Shown: piece by piece, positions 1-9,015 of the stretch
Position numbering within the stretch: position 1 is the first letter of the stretch
How the letters are laid out: each line of letters begins with the position of its first letter
Source of the DNA: Vallitalea pronyensis
GTDB lineage: Bacteria > Bacillota > Clostridia > Lachnospirales > Vallitaleaceae
Direction: 5' to 3'
Assembly: GCF_018141445.1 (NCBI RefSeq)
Contig: NZ_CP058649.1
Span: 2,809,001 to 2,873,000, forward strand
Length of the DNA: 64,000 bases
The notes under the pieces: model-generated
Told to the model about the DNA's origin: nothing
The model's input: the letters and a program-made list of their open reading frames with translations, nothing else
Database searches by the model: none
Made by a program: the position numbers and the translations under genes

Positions 1-642
1 AACTTGGGGGTCTATAAATTTATGATTATGTTTTCAAATGTAGGCTTTATGGGGTTTCCAGTTGTGAATGCTATATTTGGACGAGAAGCTGTCTTTTATG
101 CTTCTATATACAATCTGCCATTCTATGCGTTGGTGTATACGTTAGGTATATTCTTTGTTTCCTCGAACAATAAGGAAAAAACTAAGTTTGAATTTAAAAA
201 AATGCTAAACCCTGGTATCTGTGCGATCATCATTGGGCTTATTCTATTTTCACTCAAATGGTCACCACATATTACCATAAAAGATACCGTAAACATGATA
301 GGAGGTCTTACAACCCCCTTATCCATGATTGTAATCGGTGCTTCATTAGCCAATGTAAACATTAAAAATATATTTTCAAATGGTCGATTATACATATATT
401 GTGTACTAAAATTAATTGTTTTTCCAGTAGCCATTTTATTGGCTATTCGAAATTTTGGGTTTAATCCCATTATGGCTGGTGTACCTGTTATTATTACAGG
501 TATGCCTGTAGCAGCTAATGCAGTCATATTAAGTAAAGAATTTGGTGGGAATGAGGTGTTAGCTTCAGAAGGGGTATTTATTAGTACCATGTTATCTATT
601 CTCACCATTCCGCTGATGGTTTATTTATTAAGCATGGTGTAA
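1..642 (+). CDS. AEC (auxin efflux carrier) family transporter, 5' end outside the window
   Basis: The reading frame is open from the first base, so the N-terminus is missing; about 213 residues remain of a family usually near 300. Hydrophobic segments alternate with short loops, and a motif near the start (FSNVGFMGFPVV) is typical of the AEC half that carries asparagine/proline-containing membrane segments. The C-terminal part again has five hydrophobic stretches, with the family-like GMPVAANAVILSKEF region. AEC proteins are secondary carriers in the cytoplasmic membrane, often for organic acids such as malate; the substrate here cannot be read from sequence. A second, complete AEC gene lies at 24046-24966, so these are paralogues. 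The MATE gene follows about 65 bases downstream. Confidence 0.85.
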   Translation, partial: NLGVYKFMIMFSNVGFMGFPVVNAIFGREAVFYASIYNLPFYALVYTLGIFFVSSNNKEKTKFEFKKMLNPGICAIIIGLILFSLKWSPHITIKDTVNMIGGLTTPLSMIVIGASLANVNIKNIFSNGRLYIYCVLKLIVFPVAILLAIRNFGFNPIMAGVPVIITGMPVAANAVILSKEFGGNEVLASEGVFISTMLSILTIPLMVYLLSMV

Positions 643-707
643 GTCAGCATGTAGCAATATCATAGTCGCCCTATACAATTTTTTAGACATAGTAAGGAAT
701 GATAAGT

Positions 708-2060
708 ATGGTAAATATAATAAAAAATGACCAACACTTTTATAAAAAATTATTAGCTATAGGACTACCCATAGCTTTTCAAAATTTTATCACATCTGCA
801 CTGAACATGGTGGATGTATTTATGATCAGTTCACTTGGTGATACAGCTGTAGCTGGTGTGGGAGGCGCTAATAAATTATATTTTTTATTGAATTTGTTTT
901 TGTTTGGTACAAGTAGCGGTACAGCTATATTCGCGGCTCAATACTGGGGGAAAAAAGATATTTCCAGCCTTAAAAAAGTACTTGGTATCTGCTTAGTCAT
1001 TGCTTTTTCAGGTGGCTTTATTTTTTCCATTGGGGCAATATGTTTTCCCAGTTTTATCATGAATATCTTTGCTCAGGATGAACCCGTTATTGTAGAAGGC
1101 GCTAAGTATCTACGCATTATTGGGTGGAGTTATTGCTTTAATGCAGTATCCTTTGGGTATATTTTTGTTCTTCGGGGTATGAACTATGTGAAGATACCCA
1201 TGGGTATCACCATCCTTTGCATACTGGTGAATACTTTCTTGAATTGGATGTTGATCTATGGTCATCTAGGGTTTGAAGCCCTTGGTGTTCGAGGTGCTGC
1301 CTATGCCACCCTTATTGCAAGGATTCTTGAAGCGTGTTTGCTCATATTAAGTGTCAATTTCTTTAAACTGCCTATTTGTGGTCGTATCAAGTCTTACTTT
1401 AACTTCAGCAAAGATTTTGTCAAGCAGTATCTTACAACAGTTGCACCGGTTATAGGTAATGAGGTCATGTGGTCACTTGGTGTTGCCACGTATGCATTTG
1501 TATATGGCTGTATGGGGCAGACGGTTATGGCTACCATGACATTGACCCAGACCATTGAACAGCTTTTTATGGTATGGTTCTTTGGTATGTCAAGTGCCTG
1601 TGCCGTTATGCTGGGGAATGATCTTGGTCAAGATAAACTGGACCGTGCTTTTTCCTACGCGAAGAAATTTATTAAGTTGGGTATCTTAGTAGCTGTGTTT
1701 ATGAGTGTATTGGTCATTGCCTTATCAGGTACTGTGGTAAGTTTATTTAATGTATCGGAAGATGTCAAGTATTTTGCAAGGCTATCCTTGATTGTTTTTA
1801 GTATCTATATTCCATTCAAAGTGGTTAACCTTATTCTGATTGTAGGTGTTCTGAGAAGTGGTGGCGATACAAGATTTACCATGTTATTGGATATGGGTGG
1901 TGTTTGGCTCATTGGCGTACCTTTAGCATTTATAAGTGGGCTTTGGCTCAAACTGGATATACAGTATGTATACGCATTTGTTTTGTTTGAAGAAGTGGTG
2001 AAATTAATTTTTTCTGTTAAACGGATGTATTCTAAGAAATGGTTAAATAACCTTGTATAG
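708..2060 (+). CDS. MATE family multidrug/cation antiporter
   Basis: This 450-residue protein has about twelve hydrophobic segments and the two-lobed arrangement of MATE exporters, with a short cytoplasmic N-terminus, a conserved-looking GLPIAFQNFITSALNMVDVF region in the first helix and RSGGDTRF in the second half. MATE proteins expel drugs or organic cations across the cytoplasmic membrane in exchange for Na+ or H+. I chose ATG 708 rather than ATG 699, because the AAGGA ribosome site (694-698) abuts 699 but sits nine bases before 708. A strong terminator follows, so the gene is probably the end of its unit. No substrate can be inferred. Confidence 0.9.
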   Translation: MVNIIKNDQHFYKKLLAIGLPIAFQNFITSALNMVDVFMISSLGDTAVAGVGGANKLYFLLNLFLFGTSSGTAIFAAQYWGKKDISSLKKVLGICLVIAFSGGFIFSIGAICFPSFIMNIFAQDEPVIVEGAKYLRIIGWSYCFNAVSFGYIFVLRGMNYVKIPMGITILCILVNTFLNWMLIYGHLGFEALGVRGAAYATLIARILEACLLILSVNFFKLPICGRIKSYFNFSKDFVKQYLTTVAPVIGNEVMWSLGVATYAFVYGCMGQTVMATMTLTQTIEQLFMVWFFGMSSACAVMLGNDLGQDKLDRAFSYAKKFIKLGILVAVFMSVLVIALSGTVVSLFNVSEDVKYFARLSLIVFSIYIPFKVVNLILIVGVLRSGGDTRFTMLLDMGGVWLIGVPLAFISGLWLKLDIQYVYAFVLFEEVVKLIFSVKRMYSKKWLNNLV

Positions 2061-2099
2061 TCGTATATAGCTATAGAAATAGAAGATATAAATATGATG

Positions 2100-2134
2100 G
2101 AGAATCTCAAAAAACTTGAGGTTCTCTTTTTTTT
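2100..2134 (+). terminator. Rho-independent terminator after the MATE gene
   Basis: An 11-bp stem (2100-2110 with 2116-2126 approximately, one G-T pair) encloses a short A-rich loop and is followed directly by an eight-T run at 2127-2134. Confidence 0.85.
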
Positions 2135-2315
2135 GTTTTGTTATGCTGCAATAACCAGTTAAAATGATTATATAATTTAGAAAAATATGTAAAAAATATG
2201 TAAATATTAAGTTAATTAGGTAATTTGTTGAGTTAAATAATGGTAAAAAGAGACTAATGATCAATAATAACCATAAAATTATAAGAAAAAACTATAAATT
2301 TATGGAATGTAACCC

Positions 2316-2345
2316 TTGACATAAGAGGTTGATACACAATATAAT
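2316..2345 (+). promoter_or_regulatory. Sigma-A promoter for the small secreted protein gene
   Basis: A consensus TTGACA (2316-2321) and a consensus TATAAT (2340-2345) are separated by 18 bases. This gives a start near 2352 and an untranslated leader of about 220 bases before the gene at 2571. Apart from this promoter and the hairpins below, the AT-rich gap 2135-2570 shows nothing else I can name. Confidence 0.75.
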
Positions 2346-2451
2346 GATTATATAATATTTTTGAAATGTTAAGACATAAATAAAAATATTTAAATACACA
2401 TCATTTTTTATAACATTAATAAAAATAGTCAAAAAATTATACATAATGCAG

Positions 2452-2547
2452 ATGTTCAGTGCTTCACAGCACTTAACATAGATAAACTAACCTGATCAGA
2501 TAGTTTAAGAAAAAAGTAACCATTAAAAAACTGTTGATAAAAACAGT
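2452..2547 (+). promoter_or_regulatory. Leader with three successive hairpins
   Basis: Three inverted repeats lie in the presumed 5' untranslated leader: 2452-2463 with 2468-2479 (12 bp, one mismatch, 4-base loop), 2484-2489 with 2501-2506 (6 bp, with CTGATCAG inside), and 2530-2535 with 2542-2547 (6 bp, 6-base loop). None has the T-run of a terminator in the expected place. They could stabilise the mRNA or bind a regulator; I do not recognise a known riboswitch. Confidence 0.5.
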
Positions 2548-2570
2548 AAAAAAACGGAGGAGAATGTCGT

Positions 2571-3032
2571 ATGAAAAAAGCATTAGTAATTGTATTTTGC
2601 TTAGCATTATTATCACAAAGCGTATTTGCAAGAAGTGCAACAAGAACAGATAACATCCCACAATTAAACGGAACCATTAGATCAGATGTATGGATTCAAT
2701 CATTTGCTGATTCTGATGGCACTGGACAGTTTCAAGTGACTGCTGACTATAATAGTTCTTCTTATCCTAGCCCAACATGGATAAAAACAGAATGGGATTT
2801 TTATGTAATTGGCATATCTGCATCCATCACTTTTAAAGCAGGTTCAGGTTCAATATCCGGTTCTGGCTATACATCTACAAGCGGTGGCTATTGGAAAAAT
2901 TCAAATGGCGCAAGCATGGCTTGGTATAGAGGAAGAGTAGGAGCTAACGGTTTTACTATTTATGTTGGTTGTGAAAACACTGCTTCAGGATTTGCAGCGG
3001 GCGTACCATTCTCAACAACTGCAAGAGTTTAG
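2571..3032 (+). CDS. Small Sec-secreted protein of unknown function
   Basis: The 153-residue product begins with a clear signal peptide (MKK, hydrophobic 4-15, cleavage predicted after VFA at Ala20). The mature 133 residues are rich in Gly, Ser, Thr and aromatic residues in a pattern that suggests beta structure, with a Gly/Ser stretch around 90-106 and one cysteine at 134. A strong GGAGG site precedes the ATG by about ten bases. I recognise no family. Its own strong promoter, long leader and the terminator after it suggest high expression relative to the membrane and ABC genes downstream. Those neighbours make a secreted bacteriocin-like or surface protein the most natural guess, but lactococcin-972-type motifs are not apparent. 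Confidence 0.75.
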   Translation: MKKALVIVFCLALLSQSVFARSATRTDNIPQLNGTIRSDVWIQSFADSDGTGQFQVTADYNSSSYPSPTWIKTEWDFYVIGISASITFKAGSGSISGSGYTSTSGGYWKNSNGASMAWYRGRVGANGFTIYVGCENTASGFAAGVPFSTTARV

Positions 3033-3048
3033 AGAATTAAGATGATGG

Positions 3049-3078
3049 GGGTTGTCTCATGGTATGATGAGACAACCC
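3049..3078 (+). terminator. Strong hairpin between the secreted protein gene and the next gene
   Basis: A perfect 12-bp stem (3049-3060 with 3067-3078) with a 6-base loop follows the stop codon of the secreted protein gene. The tract after it (TGTATTATT) is only moderately T-rich, so partial read-through is likely. That would let a small share of transcripts reach the ABC genes. The arm core TTGTCTCA resembles the GCTGTCTCA palindromes elsewhere in the window. Confidence 0.65.
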
Positions 3079-3117
3079 TGTATTATTAACAATAAACTAA
3101 AATATGGGGAAAACAAT

Positions 3118-4824
3118 ATGAAAAAATTTTTAATCTATATCGGTTTAATTATAATAGGTGTTGTTATCATTTATGCAATGAATAAAAGCAATCATACATC
3201 AAGTACCATGAAGGATTCAACAACTCAGGAAAAGTATCTCGTTTATGATGAGCATATAGGTAATTATTTAAGCAAATTCGTCACCAATGATAACATTGAA
3301 ATGATGGAGTATACAGAATTACCCTCATTAGAGGATACGTTAATTAATATAAGAATGATTAATAAATTTGGTACTTATGATCCTAAAAAGCTCGACCAAC
3401 ATACTCTAAAAAAAATGATTATTGATGAAATGGATAGTTTAGAAGAAAATGAAATGGGGTTATATAAAAAATATGACTTGCTCTATTCTGTTGATAACTT
3501 TTGTAAGGAAGTAGCCTTAGATGCTATGGATTTTATTCGTTATGACCAAGTTATACAAAAAGATATAGAGCGAGTGGCTGGTTTTTTAGAAAATGATCAG
3601 AAAAATCTCGTCATGTATCTGCAAATTTTAAGTAAAATTGTTTTACTCAATAAAGAAAAAGAAGAACTGCATGTTATTGTAGATATGGTAGAAACAATAA
3701 GTCATATGCCTTATGACCATTATACAAACCAAGAACAAATGATGATTGGACTAAGCTTAATAGACATAAAAAGAATGTTGGGTATAAGGGATATTGAATT
3801 AGAAGAGAGCTATCAGCAACAGTTCATCGATAAAGTTAATGATTATGACATTGATGGTCATATTAATATAGGTGATATGGTTATATTGAATAAAGGGTTA
3901 CATTTGTTTAGCGACTTTGTGATAGAGGATGAAAAAATATCAAGTATCATGGATGAACTCAGTTTAATGTTAACAAGTAAAAATGATTTTATGGCTTTTG
4001 TAAAAATACAATTTTATGAAATGGCTCATGTGATAAATTATATGAACAGAGGAATCTATGAATGGGTAAGAGACATACCATGCAATGAAGGTTATATTTA
4101 TTTTAAACCCGTTGATATGATACCCACGTTTAGGAGCTTATATGTCTTTTTAAGATCCATTGAATTGAATGATATGAAACTGATGGATTTCACACATCAT
4201 GCCAATCATTATTTGAATAATATATTGAATGTATATAACCAAAGTATGCTAAGTAATGGGGATATCTATTATGCATATATGCTCACAAATTACATAGATA
4301 ACGAAAAGTTAAATGAGCTGGTAGAACGAAGTATTAAAAATACGATTGATAATGTGGGGGATATGACCATAACGAAAAATAATGTATATGATCATTTCAT
4401 GTTATACAAAGCATTGGAAATGAAAGAGCATAAAAGTCGTAAGAAGGTATTCGATAAACTGATACATTTTTTTGAGCATGTGTTACATGATGGTCATGAT
4501 CATGAAACATTATTTATGCAAACCATGCGACTCAATACCCACGCGTGTGCTCATAAGAAAGTGATACAAGAAGATATACCCAGTTATGAAGAACAGGTGT
4601 TAAATTATAAGGGAGATTCTGAGATTTTTCTTCTTCATATCTATACAGAAATATACCATCATTCACAAACTAAAATCTCGGATACGTCTAAAGAAAAAAT
4701 ATTGCATAAACTTAAGACATTTAAGGTAGCTGGTGGTTATTCTAGGACGAAAGAAGCGAAGCATGTAAACTTATTTGCTACCCAATTGGGTCAAGAAATA
4801 CAATATATGATCCGTTCAAATTAA
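3118..4824 (+). CDS. Membrane-anchored extracytoplasmic helical protein, unknown function
   Basis: The product has 568 residues when started at ATG 3118, which has a GGGGA site seven bases upstream; an in-frame TTG at 3052 lies inside the hairpin just upstream and is not credible. Residues 4-21 form one membrane anchor. The rest is soluble, acidic and almost wholly helical, with many short amphipathic helices that look like an alpha/alpha repeat fold; this is an impression, not a domain match. No catalytic motif is evident. The gene lies between a small secreted protein gene and an ABC transporter pair. A role in maturing, holding or giving immunity to the secreted protein is inference only. 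Confidence 0.7.
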   Translation: MKKFLIYIGLIIIGVVIIYAMNKSNHTSSTMKDSTTQEKYLVYDEHIGNYLSKFVTNDNIEMMEYTELPSLEDTLINIRMINKFGTYDPKKLDQHTLKKMIIDEMDSLEENEMGLYKKYDLLYSVDNFCKEVALDAMDFIRYDQVIQKDIERVAGFLENDQKNLVMYLQILSKIVLLNKEKEELHVIVDMVETISHMPYDHYTNQEQMMIGLSLIDIKRMLGIRDIELEESYQQQFIDKVNDYDIDGHINIGDMVILNKGLHLFSDFVIEDEKISSIMDELSLMLTSKNDFMAFVKIQFYEMAHVINYMNRGIYEWVRDIPCNEGYIYFKPVDMIPTFRSLYVFLRSIELNDMKLMDFTHHANHYLNNILNVYNQSMLSNGDIYYAYMLTNYIDNEKLNELVERSIKNTIDNVGDMTITKNNVYDHFMLYKALEMKEHKSRKKVFDKLIHFFEHVLHDGHDHETLFMQTMRLNTHACAHKKVIQEDIPSYEEQVLNYKGDSEIFLLHIYTEIYHHSQTKISDTSKEKILHKLKTFKVAGGYSRTKEAKHVNLFATQLGQEIQYMIRSN

Positions 4825-4866
4825 TGCCTTTACAGTTGATGACTAAAGATATATAAAGGAGCTCTA

Positions 4867-5556
4867 ATGATGAAAGAAACGATTATCCGATTAAATAAGG
4901 TATCTAAAAAATATCATGACAAAGTAGTACTGTCAAATGTGGATTTAGCGTTAAAGCATGGTGAACTTATTTTAATTAAAGGTGATTCAGGAGAAGGGAA
5001 GTCGACTTTATTAAACATATTGGCCTTATTAGAACCCATAGACTCAGGGGACATATATTGGCAAGAAAAAAACATAAGTCAATTGGATATAAAAGGCAAA
5101 AAAAGACTGAGAAAAGTCAACATGAGTTTTATATTTCAAGATTATAATTTATTTGAAGATTTGACCCTTGAAGAAAATTTAAAAGTATTTTTACGTCTTT
5201 CAACAAACAAAAAAGAAGATGAAATTGAAGCAGACATCCATACTTATTTAAAAAAATTTAAAATGGAAGATAGAAAAAGTATATTTATTAAACTATTATC
5301 TGGAGGAGAAAGACAAAGGATTGCTATTATGCGAGCATTCTTAGCGAATAAGTCCATTATATTTGCAGATGAGCCTACCGCCAATATTGATGAAGAAAAT
5401 AAGAAAATGATTGTTAATTATTTTAAAGAATGGAAGCGTGAAGGTAAAGTGATACTCCTGGTGTCACATGATGATTTTTATGATGACATTGCAGACGACA
5501 TCTATCGGTTACATAAGGGGAATCTAAGCAAAGTGAATCGAGGTGGGGTAAAATGA
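4867..5556 (+). CDS. ABC transporter ATP-binding protein, MacB/bacteriocin-export type
   Basis: The 229-residue ATPase shows a Walker A GDSGEGKST (residues 39-47), a Q-loop within IFQDYNLF, the signature LSGGERQR (144-151), a Walker B ending IIFADEP (164-170) and the switch histidine in VSHDD. Its length and style match the LolD/MacB group and the ATPases of bacteriocin export loci. The stop codon overlaps the start of the permease gene by four bases (ATGA), so the two are translationally coupled and should form one transporter. ATG 4867 and ATG 4870 both follow the AAGGAG site at 4856-4861; 4870 has the slightly better spacing. Energy coupling for moving or extracting the upstream secreted protein is an inference from position. 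Confidence 0.9.
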   Translation: MMKETIIRLNKVSKKYHDKVVLSNVDLALKHGELILIKGDSGEGKSTLLNILALLEPIDSGDIYWQEKNISQLDIKGKKRLRKVNMSFIFQDYNLFEDLTLEENLKVFLRLSTNKKEDEIEADIHTYLKKFKMEDRKSIFIKLLSGGERQRIAIMRAFLANKSIIFADEPTANIDEENKKMIVNYFKEWKREGKVILLVSHDDFYDDIADDIYRLHKGNLSKVNRGGVK

Positions 5557-6731
5557 AAAACGTATGCTTATTTTTTAACCGGAATTTCAAGAAATTCATT
5601 GGGGTGATGTTTTCATTAATGACTTTTCTGCTGATTCTAAACCTCGTATTAGGTATTGTGTTGTCGGTCTATGACAATATGAAAATGGGTATCGTGGATA
5701 ACAACTCTTTATATTTTATGGAAGTATATAATGAGGATGATCCCATGCGTATACCCCATGAGCTGAAAGAAAACCTTGAAAATTACCATGGGGTTGAGGA
5801 AGCATTTTGGGATGCTTCTCATCCAGTTAAATTGTTGAGTCATGATCTTCATAATCTGGATATGACCAATATTTTTGGCGTTAGCACACAGGCCTTGAAG
5901 TATTTTAAAATCGATGCGGACGCGGTCGATGATGATTTTATTTTCTTGAGTCAATCGTTACAACATAACGATAAGTTTAGTCAATTAACCATTGGCGATA
6001 AACTGTATATGAAAGATTACAAGTACATAAAAGAAGGTGACACGTGGACCAGTTCAGAGTATTTAATTGAAAGAACTTTTTATGGTTTTGTTGATAGTGA
6101 CGATTTATCCATGTTTAATAACAATTTGTCCTTAATTCATGAGGATATGTCTCAAGAAATCGCCATGGGGATGACAAAAACAGGTGAGCCTTATTTTTCA
6201 AGATTAATTGTTATTGTTCCAGAGGTTAATAAATTGGCAGACATATCAGATGTGATAAAACAAGAATCCCCCAGTCTAAAAACCAGGTACATATTAGAAA
6301 CAACAGGTAATTTACCTCGTTTTGCAGTCATTATTGTGACGATCAGTGTTTTTGTTATGTTCATACTATTTCTGATAAGTACCTTAAGTGTTTCGTCAAA
6401 CTTGAATCAAATATTTAATTTGAGAAAAAGAGATATGGTGTTATTTGATATATTTGGTGTTGAAGAAGTAAAAGTCATGAGGATGTTTATGGCTGAACTC
6501 TTCCTATATGGTCTCTTAACATTTTTTGCGACATCTCTCATCACGACAATTTTGTTCTATGGTTTTAAAGTATTTTTAGGTTTTGATATATTAACCAATT
6601 ATCAATATATCTATTATATCGTTAATTTTATACTATCCGTTGGCATTCTTAATATTAACGGTTTCATCAAACTTAAAAGGTTGCTTAACACAAAAAATAC
6701 CATGGCGTATTACAAGGAAGTGCTAAAATAG
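5553..6731 (+). CDS. FtsX/MacB-like ABC transporter permease
   Basis: The 392-residue protein has the MacB/FtsX layout: one membrane segment near residues 15-40, an extracytoplasmic domain of about 210 residues, then three C-terminal membrane segments (about 255-280, 310-335 and 345-368). Such permeases act mechanically on periplasmic or surface substrates instead of moving solutes through a channel. The gene overlaps its ATPase partner by four bases. It is followed by a separate promoter for yebC, so the locus probably ends here. The external domain has no similarity I can name. Confidence 0.85.
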   Translation: MKNVCLFFNRNFKKFIGVMFSLMTFLLILNLVLGIVLSVYDNMKMGIVDNNSLYFMEVYNEDDPMRIPHELKENLENYHGVEEAFWDASHPVKLLSHDLHNLDMTNIFGVSTQALKYFKIDADAVDDDFIFLSQSLQHNDKFSQLTIGDKLYMKDYKYIKEGDTWTSSEYLIERTFYGFVDSDDLSMFNNNLSLIHEDMSQEIAMGMTKTGEPYFSRLIVIVPEVNKLADISDVIKQESPSLKTRYILETTGNLPRFAVIIVTISVFVMFILFLISTLSVSSNLNQIFNLRKRDMVLFDIFGVEEVKVMRMFMAELFLYGLLTFFATSLITTILFYGFKVFLGFDILTNYQYIYYIVNFILSVGILNINGFIKLKRLLNTKNTMAYYKEVLK

Positions 6732-6804
6732 TCAATCCATATTGGTGTCATCGTTTAGACGTTTTTTGGTGAAGTATTCGCAGTATATTGGCATTAAGGT
6801 CATA

Positions 6805-6833
6805 TTGTCAATTTCATAAAAACATGTTAAAAT
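6805..6833 (+). promoter_or_regulatory. Sigma-A promoter for yebC
   Basis: TTGTCA (6805-6810) and TAAAAT (6828-6833) are spaced by exactly 17 bases, 34 bases before the preferred yebC start. Confidence 0.6.
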
Positions 6834-6867
6834 GACAGTTGAATTCATGTGAAGGAGTGAAATGTTT

Positions 6868-7593
6868 ATGGCTGGACATTCTAAATTTGCCAATATAAAA
6901 CATAGAAAAGAGAGACAGGACGCTAAAAAGGGAAAAATTTTTACAAAAATAGGTCGTGAAATAGCTGTTGCTGTTAAAGAAGGTGGTCCCGATCCTGCCA
7001 CTAACTCAAAATTAAGGGACGTTGTTGCAAAAGCAAAATCCAGTAATATGCCCAATGATACCATTTCCAGAAGTATCAAAAAAGCCTCTGGAGAGCTTGG
7101 ATCTATTAATTATGAGCAAATTACATACGAAGGTTATGGACCCAGTGGTGTAGCAGTTATTGTAGATTGTTTAACTGAAAACAAAAATAGAACAGCTGCT
7201 AATGTACGCCATGCTTTTACAAAAGGTGGAGGAAACCTTGGTACAACAGGCTGTGTATCTTTTATGTTTGATAAAAAGGGGCAACTTATTATTGAATTTA
7301 AAGATGATCTAGAGGAAGATGATATGATGATGATGGCCCTTGAAGCGGGTGCTGAAGATTTTCAAGTGCGAGAAGGTTATTATGAGATTATAACAACCCC
7401 TGAAGATTTTGGTGAAGTAAGTGCAGCAATTGAAAAAGCTGGTATTACATGTGTGTCAGCTGAGATTACCATGATTCCTCAAACCTTGACAGCACTAACA
7501 TCAGATGATGACCTTAAAAAAATGGATAAAATGATTGATCTATTGGAAGAGGACGATGATGTACAAAATGTATGGCATAACTTTGAAGGTTAG
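6868..7593 (+). CDS. yebC: YebC/PmpR family transcription or translation regulator
   Basis: The 241-residue product has the hallmark N-terminus [14 protein letters not shown] and the three-domain length of the YebC family. These proteins are cytoplasmic; some act as DNA-binding regulators and others help ribosomes through proline-rich stretches, and sequence alone does not separate the two roles. ATG 6862 would add Met-Phe, but the family N-terminus begins at 6868, and the AAGGAG site at 6852-6857 is only four bases from 6862. The acidic segment around residues 140-150 ([10 protein letters not shown]) is usual in this family. The gene stands alone between its own promoter and a strong terminator. 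Confidence 0.95.
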   Translation: MAGHSKFANIKHRKERQDAKKGKIFTKIGREIAVAVKEGGPDPATNSKLRDVVAKAKSSNMPNDTISRSIKKASGELGSINYEQITYEGYGPSGVAVIVDCLTENKNRTAANVRHAFTKGGGNLGTTGCVSFMFDKKGQLIIEFKDDLEEDDMMMMALEAGAEDFQVREGYYEIITTPEDFGEVSAAIEKAGITCVSAEITMIPQTLTALTSDDDLKKMDKMIDLLEEDDDVQNVWHNFEG

Positions 7594-7633
7594 TGATAAA
7601 GCAAATGCCTATTTGACATAATATCAATTAAAA

Positions 7634-7685
7634 AATAAGCTATTACAATGTATGACACATCAACATTGTAAGGGCTTATTTTTTT
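7634..7685 (+). terminator. Rho-independent terminator after yebC
   Basis: A two-part stem (AATAAGC at 7634-7640 with GCTTATT; TTACAATGT with ACATTGTAA) closes an 11-base loop and is followed by a T-run. Confidence 0.85.
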
Positions 7686-7778
7686 GATGTTTAGTGCAAT
7701 ATAATGTAGAAAGATTAAATTAATTTAATATTTAAAATTATAAAATAATATGTTACAATGATATGGGAGGGGAATTGA

Positions 7779-8834
7779 ATGAAGTATGGGATCATTTTCA
7801 TGTCATGTGGACTCATATATGGCGTTTTCATTGCTATCCTATTCTGTCAGATCAATAATAAAAAGAGAAGTATTGCATCTTTTGGGATTGGGTGCATTGT
7901 AAGTACGTTTATGGCAGTCTACAATGTATTTACAGATGAACCGAGTATAAACAAGGCCGACGTTTTTATCTGGTTTATTTTGTTTTTCATTATTGGCTTT
8001 ATCCTCTGCTTTGCTATTTACATTTATTATCTAAACAAACAAGGAGACCGAAATTATAAAGTAAAACCCATTGACATCCTTATGAATAACTATAATATAC
8101 TTGAAGCTCAATACCGGGATATGGAAGCGGAGATAGAAAGCCGTAATAAAATTAAAAATGAAGAGCTAATTGCTAAGGGAAATGAAATAGAGCTTGCGAA
8201 ACAAGAATTAAGAACTTTTGAACGCAAGGTTAGGGAGCAGATTAATCAAGGGGTTTATCTGAACCTAGGCAAGCAGCATATTCCCATTACACAGTATTTT
8301 GTCGATCGTATACCAGAATATGTTGAGAACATCGCTAATTATATGACACAACTTTACAAGAAGAATGACATGTTTATTAAAAATTATAATCAGCATCGAC
8401 ATAATAAAGAGCAATTTCTCCAAGGTTACATATATGCCATTGCTATGATTACATGCAAAGTGCTGTTTGACACCAATAAAGATGTTGTTGTATGCGCTGA
8501 ATATATCGTAGATGGTATAAGAAACAAAATATGTACGAATACAGACCGTACGGACAGCATATATAAAGTTACTGGAAACAATGCCATATTTGCAGTAAAA
8601 GAAAATGCACTTGACAATGAAGAGAAAAAAAGAGAAGATGAAGATATAATGTTCATAGAATTTAATAAAGTGCATATAATTAAATTGGAGATACGCATAA
8701 GGAATAGCTCCAAGTACAGAGAGTATCGATCGTTTTTAAAATATTGCAAGATTGATCAGATTATACAATTCTTTCTACTAGAGTTTATAGATGCGTGCGA
8801 TATTATAAATAAAAGGGAGGCTAACAATGGCTAA
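7779..8834 (+). CDS. Membrane protein with coiled coil and soluble C-terminal domain, unknown
   Basis: This 351-residue protein has three hydrophobic segments (about 3-24, 33-51 and 62-85), a charged coiled coil (about 100-155) and a C-terminal soluble domain of about 190 residues. The layout of membrane sensor, helical linker and cytoplasmic domain resembles signalling proteins, but I see no kinase, GGDEF or methyl-accepting motif. A segment near 220-250 has a beta-strand pattern reminiscent of small ligand-binding folds; this is weak. A GGGAGG site precedes the ATG. The gene overlaps the next by eight bases, which suggests a two-gene unit with coupled translation. Confidence 0.7.
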   Translation: MKYGIIFMSCGLIYGVFIAILFCQINNKKRSIASFGIGCIVSTFMAVYNVFTDEPSINKADVFIWFILFFIIGFILCFAIYIYYLNKQGDRNYKVKPIDILMNNYNILEAQYRDMEAEIESRNKIKNEELIAKGNEIELAKQELRTFERKVREQINQGVYLNLGKQHIPITQYFVDRIPEYVENIANYMTQLYKKNDMFIKNYNQHRHNKEQFLQGYIYAIAMITCKVLFDTNKDVVVCAEYIVDGIRNKICTNTDRTDSIYKVTGNNAIFAVKENALDNEEKKREDEDIMFIEFNKVHIIKLEIRIRNSSKYREYRSFLKYCKIDQIIQFFLLEFIDACDIINKREANNG

Positions 8835-9015
8835 GATTAACACAGTAGAGGCATTTATAAAGGCTTCAAAAATAATTAGTGAGACCAATGACCCGGTACT
8901 GCTTCAAAAGCTAAATAATATTTTGTACCGCTCACTAAAAAATCAAAAGACAGCAGAAGCAACCGACTATATATACTTAACAAGAGAGGAGAAAAAAATG
9001 TTCAGTTGTCGCTAA
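8827..9015 (+). CDS. Small protein, possibly frameshifted (would extend to 9125)
   Basis: The open frame encodes 62 residues, mostly helical, and starts eight bases inside the previous gene behind an AGGGAGG site, so it is very likely translated. The frame ends shortly after a run of seven A at 8992-8998. In the -1 frame the sequence stays open for 42 more codons to a stop at 9123-9125 and encodes a lysine-rich, plausible tail that includes FSYADFVEKRR. The true product may therefore be about 99 residues, made by slippage at the A7 run, or the gene may carry an indel. No family is recognised. Confidence 0.55.
   Translation: MAKINTVEAFIKASKIISETNDPVLLQKLNNILYRSLKNQKTAEATDYIYLTREEKKMFSCR

Noticed and set aside
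123..608. Long minus-strand frame over the AEC gene
   Set aside because: It is antisense to a clear transporter gene and has no ribosome site or family features.
2571..3032. Calling the small secreted protein a lactococcin-972 bacteriocin
   Set aside because: The gene context is similar, but the mature protein is longer and lacks the family sequence pattern as I know it.
3052..3117. Upstream TTG start for the 568-residue protein
   Set aside because: It lies within a 12-bp hairpin, has no ribosome site, and would put a polar extension in front of the membrane anchor.
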